Below are positions 26,263 through 34,431 of a stretch of DNA of 64,000 bases, piece by piece (the stretch's first letter is position 1; each line of letters opens with the position of its first letter). The position numbers and the translations under genes were made by a program. Location of the stretch: assembly GCF_009856445.1 (NCBI RefSeq), contig NZ_WMFA01000003.1:1-64000 (forward strand), written 5' to 3'. The notes under the pieces are model-generated. The model had not been told where the DNA came from. It was given only the letters and a program-made list of their open reading frames with translations, and searched no databases. Origin of the DNA: Halobacillus litoralis (GTDB taxonomy: Bacteria; Bacillota; Bacilli; Bacillales; Halobacillaceae).

Positions 26263-27274
26263 TCATCCTCCATTCATCATTGCAGAAATGTCGGGAAATC
26301 ATAATCAGTCACTCGCTCGAGCCCTGGAAATCGTAGATAAGGCAGCAGAGACGGGGGCGCATGCCTTGAAAATCCAGACCTATACCGCAGATACAATGAC
26401 GCTTAAGCATAAGGGGGACGAATTTCAAATTGAAGATCCGGAGAGTCTTTGGAAAGGAAAGAGCCTCTATGATCTTTATAAGGAAGCCTACACCCCGTGG
26501 GAGTGGCATGAAAAGATATTCGCTCGATGCCGGGAGCTTGGGATGATCGGTTTCAGCACGCCATTCGATGCATCCTCGGTGGATTTTTTAGAAAGCCTGC
26601 ATGTCCCTCTCTACAAAATCGCATCCTTTGAAAATACCGACCTCCCTTTAATTCGGAGAGTAGCGAGAACAGGGAAACCTCTTATTATCTCGACAGGAAT
26701 GGCTACGGCAGGGGAGATGGCTGAAATGACTCAAGCCTTCAGAGAAGCGGGAGGGAAAGACCTGATCCTGTTGAAGTGCACAAGCAGTTATCCATCTACA
26801 CCTGAAAACTCTCATATTGTGACCATTCCTCATATGCGGGATCTTTTTCAGTGCCAGGTCGGTTTGTCTGACCATACGCTGGGCACGGGTGTGGCAGTTG
26901 CCAGCGTAGCCCTCGGTGCAACCGTTGTAGAGAAACACTTTACCCTCGCACGCGAAGACGGTGGAGTGGATGCACAATTTTCATTGGAACCCGATGAAAT
27001 GGCCCGGTTAGTTGAAGAAACAGAACGAGCCTGGCTGGCTCTGGGTACGGTGAATTACGGTCCGACCCACAGTGAAAAAGCGTCAGGTCAATACCGGCGT
27101 TCCTTATACATTACAGAAAACCTCAAGGCAGGAGACATTTTGACGGAAGATAACCTGCGATCCATCCGGCCTGGTTTCGGTCTGCCCCCTAAGTATTACG
27201 AATTGCTTCTTGGTAAAAAAGTAAATAAAAATGTGCCAAAGGGGACGCCGATGTCGTGGAACCTTATCGGGTAA
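26225..27274 (+). CDS. pseI: PseI: pseudaminic acid synthase
   Basis: A 349-residue NeuB-family synthase that condenses the free 2,4-diacetamido altrose with phosphoenolpyruvate. N-terminal TIM-barrel pieces: FIIAEMSGNHNQS (about 18-30), ALKIQTYTADTM (about 50), GFSTPFDASSVDFLE (about 100), KIASFENTDLPLI, STGMAT (about 157), CTSSYPS and GLSDHT-x(7)-VAS, EKHFTL. A C-terminal SAF/antifreeze-like domain is about 285-345 (SLYITENLKAGDILTEDN). The EMSGNHN form is characteristic of PseI over NeuB. ATG 26222 directly precedes; 26225 has better spacing to AAGGGGGCAGG. Confidence 0.88.
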   Translation: MEIEIIGRKVGPDHPPFIIAEMSGNHNQSLARALEIVDKAAETGAHALKIQTYTADTMTLKHKGDEFQIEDPESLWKGKSLYDLYKEAYTPWEWHEKIFARCRELGMIGFSTPFDASSVDFLESLHVPLYKIASFENTDLPLIRRVARTGKPLIISTGMATAGEMAEMTQAFREAGGKDLILLKCTSSYPSTPENSHIVTIPHMRDLFQCQVGLSDHTLGTGVAVASVALGATVVEKHFTLAREDGGVDAQFSLEPDEMARLVEETERAWLALGTVNYGPTHSEKASGQYRRSLYITENLKAGDILTEDNLRSIRPGFGLPPKYYELLLGKKVNKNVPKGTPMSWNLIG

Positions 27275-27290
27275 TAAAAGAGGTGGAATC

Positions 27291-28025
27291 ATGAAAGTCA
27301 TAGCTATTGTTCAGGCTCGGATGGGGTCGACAAGGCTCCCTGGAAAAGTGCTGAAAAAAGTCAATGGGAAATCTTTGCTTGAGTACCAAGTGGAAAGAAT
27401 GAAGCGTTCAAGAAAAATCGATCATCTGGTGATCAGCACAACAAAGAAAGCCCTGGATGATCCGATTATTGATTTGTGCAAAGATTTGAATGTGGATACT
27501 TTTAGAGGATCTGAAAAAGATGTACTTGGAAGGTTTTATGAGACATGTGAACATTATAAAGCAGATGCCGTAGTCAGGCTGACTGCCGATTGTCCATTCA
27601 TTGATCCGGGTGTCATCGATAAAGTCATCACGTATTTTCTAGATCACTATCCAAATTACCTGTATGTGTCGAACACAAGGACCCGTTCCTATCCAAGAGG
27701 TCTGGATACAGAAGTTTTCCCTTATGAAGTTCTAAAAGATGCCTATATGAATGCAAACTCTCCCCATGACCTTGAACATGTGACGCCATTCATTGTCAAG
27801 AGAGTCGGAGACCAGGGGGTTGCACAGGTTACTCATGACACGGATGAAAGTCATCACCGCTGGACCGTTGATACATTGGAAGATTTCCAATTTGTCTCTA
27901 CCGTTCTCGAGCATCTGTATCCAACCAACCCGGCGTTTACCTTTCAGGACCTTTTGGATGTTTTAAGGAAGAATCCGCAATGGACGGAGATCAATCGTCA
28001 AGTCAAACAGAAAGGTGAAACTTAA
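27291..28025 (+). CDS. SpsF/PseF-type cytidylyltransferase
   Basis: A 244-residue cytidylyltransferase-family protein (Pfam PF02348) starting at ATG 27291 behind AGAGGTGG, although the frame opens at 27231. The nucleotide-binding start IVQARMGSTRLPGKVLK (about 5-21) is that of SpsF, and VVRLTADCPFIDPGVID (about 97-113) and HDLEHVTPFI follow. SpsF-like proteins are common in pseudaminic and spore-coat sugar clusters where a separate PseF is missing, so this is the candidate to make CMP-pseudaminic acid. Strict PseF assignment is not proven. Confidence 0.78.
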   Translation: MKVIAIVQARMGSTRLPGKVLKKVNGKSLLEYQVERMKRSRKIDHLVISTTKKALDDPIIDLCKDLNVDTFRGSEKDVLGRFYETCEHYKADAVVRLTADCPFIDPGVIDKVITYFLDHYPNYLYVSNTRTRSYPRGLDTEVFPYEVLKDAYMNANSPHDLEHVTPFIVKRVGDQGVAQVTHDTDESHHRWTVDTLEDFQFVSTVLEHLYPTNPAFTFQDLLDVLRKNPQWTEINRQVKQKGET

Positions 28026-28032
28026 GGGGCGG

Positions 28033-28767
28033 ATGGATGTGACTGTTCCAAAAGGGCTAACGGGATTGGAGAGTTCTTTAGAGGTTGTCAATGTTCCCTT
28101 GCACAAGTGCTGCGACTGGCAGGGGTTTATGTACGCAAAGGAAGGCTGGCATTATTTCAGCGCATTATTAAGGGAATACAAGAAAAACCCTGACCTCCAT
28201 TACTCCATTTCTATACTAAAGGAGTACTATGACAAATATCAGCCTCGTTCCACATTTGAATGTTTTCTGTGTGAGGAAGAGTTTAATTCTAAGCACCACA
28301 CAACGCCATGGGTTCCTCTTCCATGGGACCAATCGTTTAGAGTGAAATTATTGGATAATCAGCACTTCGGGCCCAACTCCAACGCGTTCATAAAAAAAGA
28401 GTTTGAAAGAATCACTACTCTTTACCATAAGTTGAGGGTGCAAGGATATCAGCCTTTGAATCATCGTGACGGATATGTCCGTGGGCATTTTTTGAGGAAC
28501 GGAGAAGATTATCGTTTCAAAGTGACAGGTGGGCAGCATCGGATGGCTGTCTTAGGCGTGCTGGGGCAAACGGATTTGGATGTAAAACTTCAGCCGGACT
28601 GGAAAAGGGTCATCGATATTCGTCATATTGATCAATGGGAGCAAGTGAAAAACGGAACGTATAGTGTGAGGGCAGCACAGAAAGTGTTTCATTGTTATTT
28701 TCAAACGACAGGGAAAGAGAAAGCTGAGAAATATAGAATTCTTAAAAAGGGAGACGCAGGTAGATGA
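28033..28767 (+). CDS. Unknown protein with Cys motifs and ParB-like GGQHR box
   Basis: A 244-residue cytoplasmic protein of unknown function. Segments shared with the next gene: HKCCDWQGF (about 21), GWHYF, YQPRSTFECFLC (about 71-82, a Cys-x2-Cys), WVPLPW, FGPNSNAFIKKEFER, and FKVTGGQHRMAVLGVLG (about 165-181). The last resembles the GxHRxAA box of ParB/sulfiredoxin-fold domains. The Cys pairs could bind a metal. GTG 28015 and GTG 28039 are alternative starts around AAGGGG. It starts 7 nt after the cytidylyltransferase gene and overlaps the next gene by 4 nt, so it belongs to the pseudaminic acid operon. Confidence 0.6.
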   Translation: MDVTVPKGLTGLESSLEVVNVPLHKCCDWQGFMYAKEGWHYFSALLREYKKNPDLHYSISILKEYYDKYQPRSTFECFLCEEEFNSKHHTTPWVPLPWDQSFRVKLLDNQHFGPNSNAFIKKEFERITTLYHKLRVQGYQPLNHRDGYVRGHFLRNGEDYRFKVTGGQHRMAVLGVLGQTDLDVKLQPDWKRVIDIRHIDQWEQVKNGTYSVRAAQKVFHCYFQTTGKEKAEKYRILKKGDAGR

Positions 28768-30077
28768 CTATACCTTATGGAAAGGATGCTCTAATCAGCT
28801 CCTCACCAACAGTTCAGGTCCCTTTGAACAAATGTGTGGATTGGCAAGGGTTTTCTTATACGGAGCAGGGTTGGCATTACTTGTGTGTAACGCTCAAAGA
28901 ATACAGGAAAAAACCGAAAATGATTTACAGGGATTCCTTTCTCTTCAAATATTATTCTCTCTATCAACCTGCCTCGATGTTTGAATGCTTTATGTGTGGC
29001 GATGCCTTTAACCCAATATATCAGGAACGTTGGGTGCCACTGCCTTGGGGGATGAATCATAGACGCGTACAGAAAGAGGGTAGCCAACACTATGGCCCCA
29101 ATACAAAAACATTCATAAGAAAAGAGTACAAACGATTGGTTCATGTCTATGAAAAATTGAAAGCAGAAGGGTACCAACCTACACAATTTCATGATGGATT
29201 CATTAAAGGCCACTTTCTGAAGAAGGGAAAGGACTACCGTTTTTTGATTACAGGCGGACAGCATCGTATAGCAGCTCTTTCAGTATTGGGGAGTCAATCG
29301 ATTTTGGCGAGAATTCCCCCGAAAAGAAAGAGAGTCATAGACTTGGATGAAATTAAGGAGTGGGAGCAAGTTGCAAATGGGGTTTACCCATTAGAAGTGG
29401 CGTCGCACGTGTTTCATATGTACTTTGAGTCCAATGGCAGGGAAAAGGCGTCTTTGTATGGTTTGGTGGAATCAGGAGAAACGAAATACTTTATTAGGGG
29501 GAATCGATTCGTGTATCAGGATCTATGGGTGAAAGGGAAACTTGTCAAAAAGGGTCAAAGAGAGTGTGCAAACAGGTATGAAAAAGTAAAGGAAAAGATG
29601 AAGGGATGGCGTGATCCCTTTACGGTCCTTGATCTCGGAGCTAACAACGGCTATTTTTCCTACCGGATCGCGGAAGACTTTAATGTGCCGGTAACGATGA
29701 TTGAGGAGAAAAAGGAAGCCCAAAAGATTTACGATATGAATGAAAACCCGAATGTAACACTCATCAACAGGCGTGTGGAAGTACAGGAATTGAAAGAGCT
29801 CTGCAAGAATAAGAAGTTTGATGTGATTCTCGCATTGAGTGTCCTGCATCATTTCGATAACTATGAGGAAGTCATAGAGGTGCTATTCGCCCATTCGAAG
29901 CATCTTTTTATTGAGTCTTCTGCTCTTGAAGAGGCAGATGGAGGCTGTAGAAGCTATACTGTCAAAGGAATTAACGATCTCTTGCAAGCTGAAAAGCCTG
30001 AGATTTTGACCTATTCGGATAATATTAGAGGGCTCGGAAAGCGGCCTCTTATGTATTTTAATAATGAAAAAGGATGA
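28764..30077 (+). CDS. Unknown Cys-motif/ParB-like domain fused to SAM methyltransferase
   Basis: A 437-residue protein of two parts. Residues 1-240 parallel the whole preceding protein: NKCVDWQGFSYTEQGWHY (about 21), MFECFMC, WVPLPWG, YGPNTKTFIRKEYKR, and FLITGGQHRIAALSVLG (about 162-178). Residues about 285-430 form a class I methyltransferase: motif I VLDLGANNGYFSYRIA (about 288-303), an acidic motif II around MIEEK, and motif IV FDVILALSVLHHFDNYEEV. A sugar or peptide methylation role in the glycan operon is inferred; the acceptor is unknown. It is the last gene of the pse operon, coupled to the preceding gene by ATGA overlap. Confidence 0.65.
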   Translation: MTIPYGKDALISSSPTVQVPLNKCVDWQGFSYTEQGWHYLCVTLKEYRKKPKMIYRDSFLFKYYSLYQPASMFECFMCGDAFNPIYQERWVPLPWGMNHRRVQKEGSQHYGPNTKTFIRKEYKRLVHVYEKLKAEGYQPTQFHDGFIKGHFLKKGKDYRFLITGGQHRIAALSVLGSQSILARIPPKRKRVIDLDEIKEWEQVANGVYPLEVASHVFHMYFESNGREKASLYGLVESGETKYFIRGNRFVYQDLWVKGKLVKKGQRECANRYEKVKEKMKGWRDPFTVLDLGANNGYFSYRIAEDFNVPVTMIEEKKEAQKIYDMNENPNVTLINRRVEVQELKELCKNKKFDVILALSVLHHFDNYEEVIEVLFAHSKHLFIESSALEEADGGCRSYTVKGINDLLQAEKPEILTYSDNIRGLGKRPLMYFNNEKG

Positions 30078-30203
30078 ACAAACTTCCCCTTTTGCCGGGT
30101 CCATTCCAGGTGAAAGGGTTTTGTCTTTCATCATATTTTCATAAACTTGTTTTATACTGGATTTTGGAACGGTAAATTTAACAGGTTCGAGCGGAGGAAA
30201 CCT

Positions 30204-30791
30204 ATGATTATACAGCCTATACTGGTAATTCGGGCGGTATCCATTGCCGCCGGGGTGCTGGTTCTATGGATTTTGCAAGAGAATGAGAAGAAGAAAAAGA
30301 TCGAAATTTTCTTATCCTTGTTGACCACTTGGATTTTCGCTTTTATAGGAGCGAAGTTTGTGACGAGATGGGAGCTCGTGTTTGACTATCCTTTATCCGT
30401 CCTCTCTTACCCTGGCGGGGCGAAGGAACTGTACATAGCCACATGTTTGACTATTGTTTTTGAATGGCGCAAAAGGATGGTACACCGTCGTTTTGCCGGC
30501 TCTTCCATTTTGGTTCTTGCGACTAGTCTGCTGGCATTTGCGCTCTTACGTCAGCTTGTGCTTGCTCAGGGGAATCTGGTTGATGTGGCTTTTGCTTTTG
30601 TCTTTTTTCTTCTGGTGCTATTTTTGATCAAACCTGCTGTGAAAATCGCCGCTGCATCCACAATTGGAATGGTCTGTGGATGGCTGTATCAAGCACCGGA
30701 TCTCATGGGATACAGGATCAGCGTTTGGTTTTATGTCATTCTCAGCCTGATGGTATGGGGCTATATTTTAAGCGGGAGAAAACGGGCATGA
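30204..30791 (+). CDS. Polytopic membrane protein of unknown function
   Basis: A 195-residue protein with about six hydrophobic segments, starting at ATG 30204 behind GGAGG (the frame opens at 30147). No family motif was recognised; the SYPGGAKELY segment in a loop is the most distinctive piece. It stands 75 nt before ccdA in the same direction, and the two may share a transcript. In related genomes such proteins are called hypothetical, so the neighbours suggest only a possible link to membrane thiol chemistry. Confidence 0.6.
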   Translation: MIIQPILVIRAVSIAAGVLVLWILQENEKKKKIEIFLSLLTTWIFAFIGAKFVTRWELVFDYPLSVLSYPGGAKELYIATCLTIVFEWRKRMVHRRFAGSSILVLATSLLAFALLRQLVLAQGNLVDVAFAFVFFLLVLFLIKPAVKIAAASTIGMVCGWLYQAPDLMGYRISVWFYVILSLMVWGYILSGRKRA

Positions 30792-30812
30792 AAACATGTT
30801 TACATAGATAGG

Positions 30813-30836
30813 AGAACATAAGGAAGTCGATGTTCT
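30813..30836. promoter_or_regulatory. Inverted repeat upstream of ccdA
   Basis: AGAACAT and ATGTTCT are 7-bp perfect arms around 10 nt, about 30 nt before the ccdA start. It could be a regulator site or an mRNA hairpin; there is no T run for termination. Confidence 0.3.
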
Positions 30837-30865
30837 GAGGAATACATTTTAAGGAGGTTTGAAAA

Positions 30866-31618
30866 ATGGGGACTGATGTAACGCTTTGGCTGGCACTCGG
30901 AGCAGGGATCATTTCTTTTCTATCGCCGTGTACCCTGCCTTTGTTCCCGGCCTATTTATCTTATATCACCGGGATGAGTGTGAAAGAGATGAAAGAGAAT
31001 CGAAGTCTTGAGGTGAAGAAGAGGTTACTCACGCATTCTATTCTCTTTCTTCTAGGTGTTTCTTCGATTTTTATCAGTTTAGGAATTGGTGCTTCTTATG
31101 TAGGAAGTGCTGTACAAAATATCTTAACAGGAAGCTCAGGGCTGCTACTGCAGCGGCTGGCTGGAGTTTTCATTATTTTGATGGGTCTGTTCGTCGCGGG
31201 ATGGTTGAAGATCGGCTGGTTTATGAAAACGAAAAGGGTGCAGACGAAACCGAAAACGTCCCTTAGCCTGGCAGGAACTTTTTTTGCAGGGATGGGGTTT
31301 GCAGCAGGGTGGACGCCTTGCATCGGCCCGATTTTTGCATCCATTCTCCTGTTGTCCGCAAGCAACCCGACACAGGGGATCTTGTACACCGTTGTTTATG
31401 TCATCGGATTCGCCCTGCCGTTTCTTTTGTTTTCCTTTTTCATAGGATCCACCCGGGCCATCTTGAAATATAGTGAGCAGATCATGAAAGTCGGTGGAGT
31501 GGCGATGATCTTAGCCGGAGCGTTTCTCTATACCGGGTATATGACGAGAATCTCGACATTGCTTTTGAATTTGGTTCAGGATACATGGTTTGCCAATCTA
31601 GGCATGATATTTTTATAG
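30866..31618 (+). CDS. ccdA: CcdA: thiol-disulfide transmembrane electron carrier
   Basis: A 250-residue membrane protein of the CcdA/DsbD-beta family with about six transmembrane helices. It carries the two family cysteine sites: SPCTLPLFPAYLSY (about 21-34) and GWTPCIGPIFAS (about 149-160). CcdA passes reducing power across the membrane for cytochrome c maturation and other extracellular thioredoxin-like proteins; the next gene encodes such a protein. ATG 30866 lies 8 nt after AAGGAGG. It is similar to B. subtilis CcdA (235 aa). Confidence 0.9.
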   Translation: MGTDVTLWLALGAGIISFLSPCTLPLFPAYLSYITGMSVKEMKENRSLEVKKRLLTHSILFLLGVSSIFISLGIGASYVGSAVQNILTGSSGLLLQRLAGVFIILMGLFVAGWLKIGWFMKTKRVQTKPKTSLSLAGTFFAGMGFAAGWTPCIGPIFASILLLSASNPTQGILYTVVYVIGFALPFLLFSFFIGSTRAILKYSEQIMKVGGVAMILAGAFLYTGYMTRISTLLLNLVQDTWFANLGMIFL

Positions 31619-31634
31619 AAAGGAAGAGGGCTGA

Positions 31635-32198
31635 ATGAAGAAATGGGGGCTCATTGTCATTGTAACCGCCTTATTTGGTTGGGCAATTTATGATTTTGTA
31701 TATGAAGGGGAAACCAAAGAACAGGTGGCTGAAGGCGAGAAGATGGTTGCTGAAGGGCCAGCTACAGAGGAAGCTGACATTGGTTTGGAAAAAGGACAGC
31801 AGGCGCCGGATTTCACGCTGCAGACGCTCAGTGGCGAAGAGGTTTCTTTGTCCGATTACCGTGGAGAAAAAGTCATGATCAACTTCTGGGCCACATGGTG
31901 TCCGCCTTGTCGAGCCGAAATGCCGGACATGCAGGAGTTTTCGGCAAATGAAGATATCCAGGTGCTGGCCGTGAATTTAACGGAAACCGAAGCGAGTGTA
32001 CAAGGTGTCCAGGACTTTGTAGACGAATTCGGGTTAACGTTCCCGATTTTGCTTGATCGGGACGTTTCCGTCGCCAACCAATATGAGGTCAATCCCGTCC
32101 CTACATCCGTTTTTGTCGATGAAGAAGGCAAAATCAGTTCTGTCATGCTCGGGGCGATGAATTACGATATGATGGTACAAAGGATGGAAGGAATGTAA
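31635..32198 (+). CDS. ResA-like membrane-anchored thioredoxin
   Basis: A 187-residue TlpA/ResA-family thiol-disulfide oxidoreductase. An uncleaved N-terminal anchor (about 3-22) is followed by an acidic linker and a thioredoxin fold with active site WATWCPPCRAEMP (WCPPC at about 91-95) and cis-proline segment NPVPTSVF. It probably receives electrons from the adjacent CcdA on the outer face of the membrane. ResA proper reduces apocytochrome c; no cytochrome gene is nearby, so the partner is open. Confidence 0.85.
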   Translation: MKKWGLIVIVTALFGWAIYDFVYEGETKEQVAEGEKMVAEGPATEEADIGLEKGQQAPDFTLQTLSGEEVSLSDYRGEKVMINFWATWCPPCRAEMPDMQEFSANEDIQVLAVNLTETEASVQGVQDFVDEFGLTFPILLDRDVSVANQYEVNPVPTSVFVDEEGKISSVMLGAMNYDMMVQRMEGM

Positions 32199-32208
32199 GG
32201 GTGATTAC

Positions 32209-32892
32209 ATGAAAACGGAAGTACTGATCGTTGAAGATGATCGGAAGATTTCAAATCTCATAAGCATTTACTTAGCGAATGAAGGGTACAGCGTCAAACA
32301 GGCTTATGACGGGGAAGAGGGCAGAACGCTCTATCTTCAACACCGCCCCTGCCTGTTGATCCTTGATTTGATGCTGCCTAAATGGAGCGGGGAGGAATTA
32401 TGTCGCTTCGTTAAGAAAGACAGCGAAGATCCCCCCGGCGTCATTATGTTATCTGCGAAAGGAACGACGGAAGACCGTATTACAGGACTGCGTCTCGGCG
32501 CTGATGATTACATGACGAAACCGTTCAGCCCTGAAGAATTGATGGCACACGTGGAAGCCGTCTTACGGAGGACAGGGCATGTGTGTCAAAAGCTTTCCCA
32601 TGAAGGACTTGAAGTGAAACCGCGTAAAGGGGAAGTATGGTTGAACGGGGAACGGCTGGAGTTGACGCACTATGAGTTCAATTTGCTTTATTTTATGATG
32701 GATCACAAAGATCAAGTGTTTACGAGAGAACAGCTGCTCGAGCAAATCCACCCGAACGGCGAAGCGGATATTATGGCCCGTACCATTGATGCGCACATCA
32801 AAAAGCTCCGCCGGAAAATAGAAGCGGATGCATCTGTTCCGAAAAGGATTGTGACGGTGAGAGGGATGGGGTATAAATATGCGTCTCATTGA
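32209..32892 (+). CDS. OmpR/PhoB-family response regulator
   Basis: A 227-residue response regulator. The receiver domain (about 4-118) has the acidic pair EDD near the start, phosphoacceptor Asp in LLILDLMLP (about 53), and the switch Lys in DDYMTKPFSPEEL (about 104). The winged-helix DNA-binding domain is about 128-226 with LTHYEFNLLYFM and VRGMGYKYA. It follows the ResA-like gene by 10 nt and overlaps the kinase gene by 14 nt. Confidence 0.92.
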   Translation: MKTEVLIVEDDRKISNLISIYLANEGYSVKQAYDGEEGRTLYLQHRPCLLILDLMLPKWSGEELCRFVKKDSEDPPGVIMLSAKGTTEDRITGLRLGADDYMTKPFSPEELMAHVEAVLRRTGHVCQKLSHEGLEVKPRKGEVWLNGERLELTHYEFNLLYFMMDHKDQVFTREQLLEQIHPNGEADIMARTIDAHIKKLRRKIEADASVPKRIVTVRGMGYKYASH

Positions 32893-33952
32893 ACGTCTCC
32901 TGCCGCCGAAACTTTGGGTGAAGATGACGATCGTAAATATTGCCCTCCTGATTGGAGTCGTAATCGTTACAGGAATGACGCTTTATCAGACAGCCTGTTT
33001 TCTTGCTGCTGACATTACAGGTGTCGAGCGTGAAGCCCAGTTGACCTTCAATCGTTCTCTCTTAATTTACGCATGGGTAATCGGAGGCGTCGTCATCGTG
33101 ATGGGGGCTTTTTTATATTCAACGGTAACAAGGAAAGTGCTTGTACCTGTCAAAGAGCTGACAAATGCCATGGAAACGATGAAATCAGGGACTTATCCTG
33201 GAGATCTGGACGTCCAAACCAACGATGAAATAGGAGAGCTTGTCGTTCACTTCAATCGTATGAACCGTCGTATGCAGGAACAGGAGCGTTCGCGGCATCA
33301 AATGCTTCGTGATTTATCGCATGAAATACGGACACCGTTATCCAACTTGCAAGGTTATCTAGAGGCCCTTGAAAAAGGGGTGATTCCAGGGGATCAGACG
33401 ATTTACCGCTCTCTCGCAGAAGAAACCGACCGAGTCTCTCAACTGCTTGCCCGGCTGGATGACATGGAAGCCTGGACGACGATGAGCCCTTCGAAGCCAC
33501 TGGAGGTCAGTCAGGAGGAAATGACCCAGGTCATCTCTCAAGTAATCCAAATGTTCACTTTGGAATTTGAGAAAAAAGGCATCGGATTGAAGAGTGAGTT
33601 GGAAGACGCGGAGGTGCCTGTAAATAGACAAGGGATCCAGCAGGTTCTGACGAATCTATTGAGAAATGCTCTGGAGTATCATGAGGGTACAGATGGGGTT
33701 AAGGTTATAGGAAGAGTAAAAGGCGGAGAATACGTGATCAAGGTAAGTGGAGAAGGAAAGGAGATACCTTTAACTGAAAAGGATCTAGTTTTTGATCGCT
33801 TTTACCGTGTGGACCCTTCCCGGTCAGACGGGAGGTCTGGGCTTGGCCTTGCCATCAGTAAACAGATTGTGGAACGCCATGGCGGTCAGATTCAATTGGA
33901 AACCGATGGTCGGAAGCACTGTTTTTTTATAACCTTACCAATGAGAGCGTAA
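32879..33952 (+). CDS. Sensor histidine kinase with short sensor loop and degenerate G1 box
   Basis: A 357-residue membrane kinase: transmembrane helices at about 14-36 and 58-80 with only a short outer segment containing one Cys (about 40), a HAMP domain (about 80-133), HisKA with LSHEIRTPLSNLQGY (phospho-His about 147), N box QVLTNLLRNALEY (about 253), and the G2 box GRSGLGLAIS (about 321). Where kinases have DxGxG, this one reads VSGEGKEIP, so the adenine-binding Asp and the second Gly are replaced. Its lid F box FDRFYRVD is normal. It is coupled to the regulator gene. The short loop suggests sensing in or at the membrane; the signal is unknown. Confidence 0.88.
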   Translation: MRLIERLLPPKLWVKMTIVNIALLIGVVIVTGMTLYQTACFLAADITGVEREAQLTFNRSLLIYAWVIGGVVIVMGAFLYSTVTRKVLVPVKELTNAMETMKSGTYPGDLDVQTNDEIGELVVHFNRMNRRMQEQERSRHQMLRDLSHEIRTPLSNLQGYLEALEKGVIPGDQTIYRSLAEETDRVSQLLARLDDMEAWTTMSPSKPLEVSQEEMTQVISQVIQMFTLEFEKKGIGLKSELEDAEVPVNRQGIQQVLTNLLRNALEYHEGTDGVKVIGRVKGGEYVIKVSGEGKEIPLTEKDLVFDRFYRVDPSRSDGRSGLGLAISKQIVERHGGQIQLETDGRKHCFFITLPMRA

Positions 33953-33974
33953 ACGAATGGTTTGCGCTTTTTTT
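33947..33974 (+). terminator. Intrinsic terminator overlapping the kinase stop codon
   Basis: GCGTAAAC (33947-33954, containing the TAA stop) pairs with GTTTGCGC (33960-33967) with one G-T pair, followed by seven T. Confidence 0.75.
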
Positions 33975-33990
33975 GTGGGTGTAGTGGGAG

Positions 33991-34057
33991 AGGTGTACCT
34001 GGTACCGGTGAAGAGGGATGCAGTGCCAGGCACCACATCTGCTTTTAAAGGTGTCAG
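33991..34057. repeat. Cluster of short palindromes of the GTGCCAGGCACC type
   Basis: Within 70 nt lie GTACCTGGTAC (odd palindrome, about 33994), GTGCCAGGCACC (34023-34034) and a decayed GTGTCAGGC (about 34051). The 12-mer recurs three times at 40941-41008, and the first resembles the arms of the inverted repeat at 47283. They occupy part of a 457-nt gap without a gene. Confidence 0.6.
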
Positions 34058-34097
34058 GCTTTCTGTTCATATTTTCACAAACTCAAACATATTAAAA

Positions 34098-34118
34098 GCC
34101 CCAGCTCAACGCTGGGGC
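34098..34118. other. Perfect GC-rich hairpin
   Basis: GCCCCAGC and GCTGGGGC pair perfectly around TCAAC. On the minus strand it is followed by TTTTAAT, so it is terminator-like leftward, but no minus-strand gene ends here. On the plus strand there is no T run. The rest of the gap to 34344 shows no gene. Confidence 0.45.
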
Positions 34119-34344
34119 CCCGCCACCTATACCTATACAAACTTTCGTCTCTTTGAATTCTTTTATCTTTAATTAAGATGGCTCAAATTCAAGATACCAT
34201 AAATAGTCATGGAAGTTAACCATTTTTTTGAAAAAAGAAAGGGGATGATCAGTAATCTTATTCTTCTCCTATCGACAAATTTTTTTATGAAGGATAAACC
34301 CTGTATTGACGCCATTTCCTTTAATATCCAATGGACATCAACCT

Positions 34345-34373
34345 TTGTTCAACCCCCTGCAATATAGTATAGT
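34345..34373 (+). promoter_or_regulatory. SigA-type promoter of the moxR-yeaD-yebA operon
   Basis: TTGTTC (34345-34350), 17-nt spacer and TATAGT (34368-34373), 58 nt before the moxR start. Confidence 0.6.
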
Positions 34374-34431
34374 TAAAAGGAGCTTGATTTTTCAGAAAAA
34401 ATAGTATCTTAGGGAGAAAGGGGTACACCAA

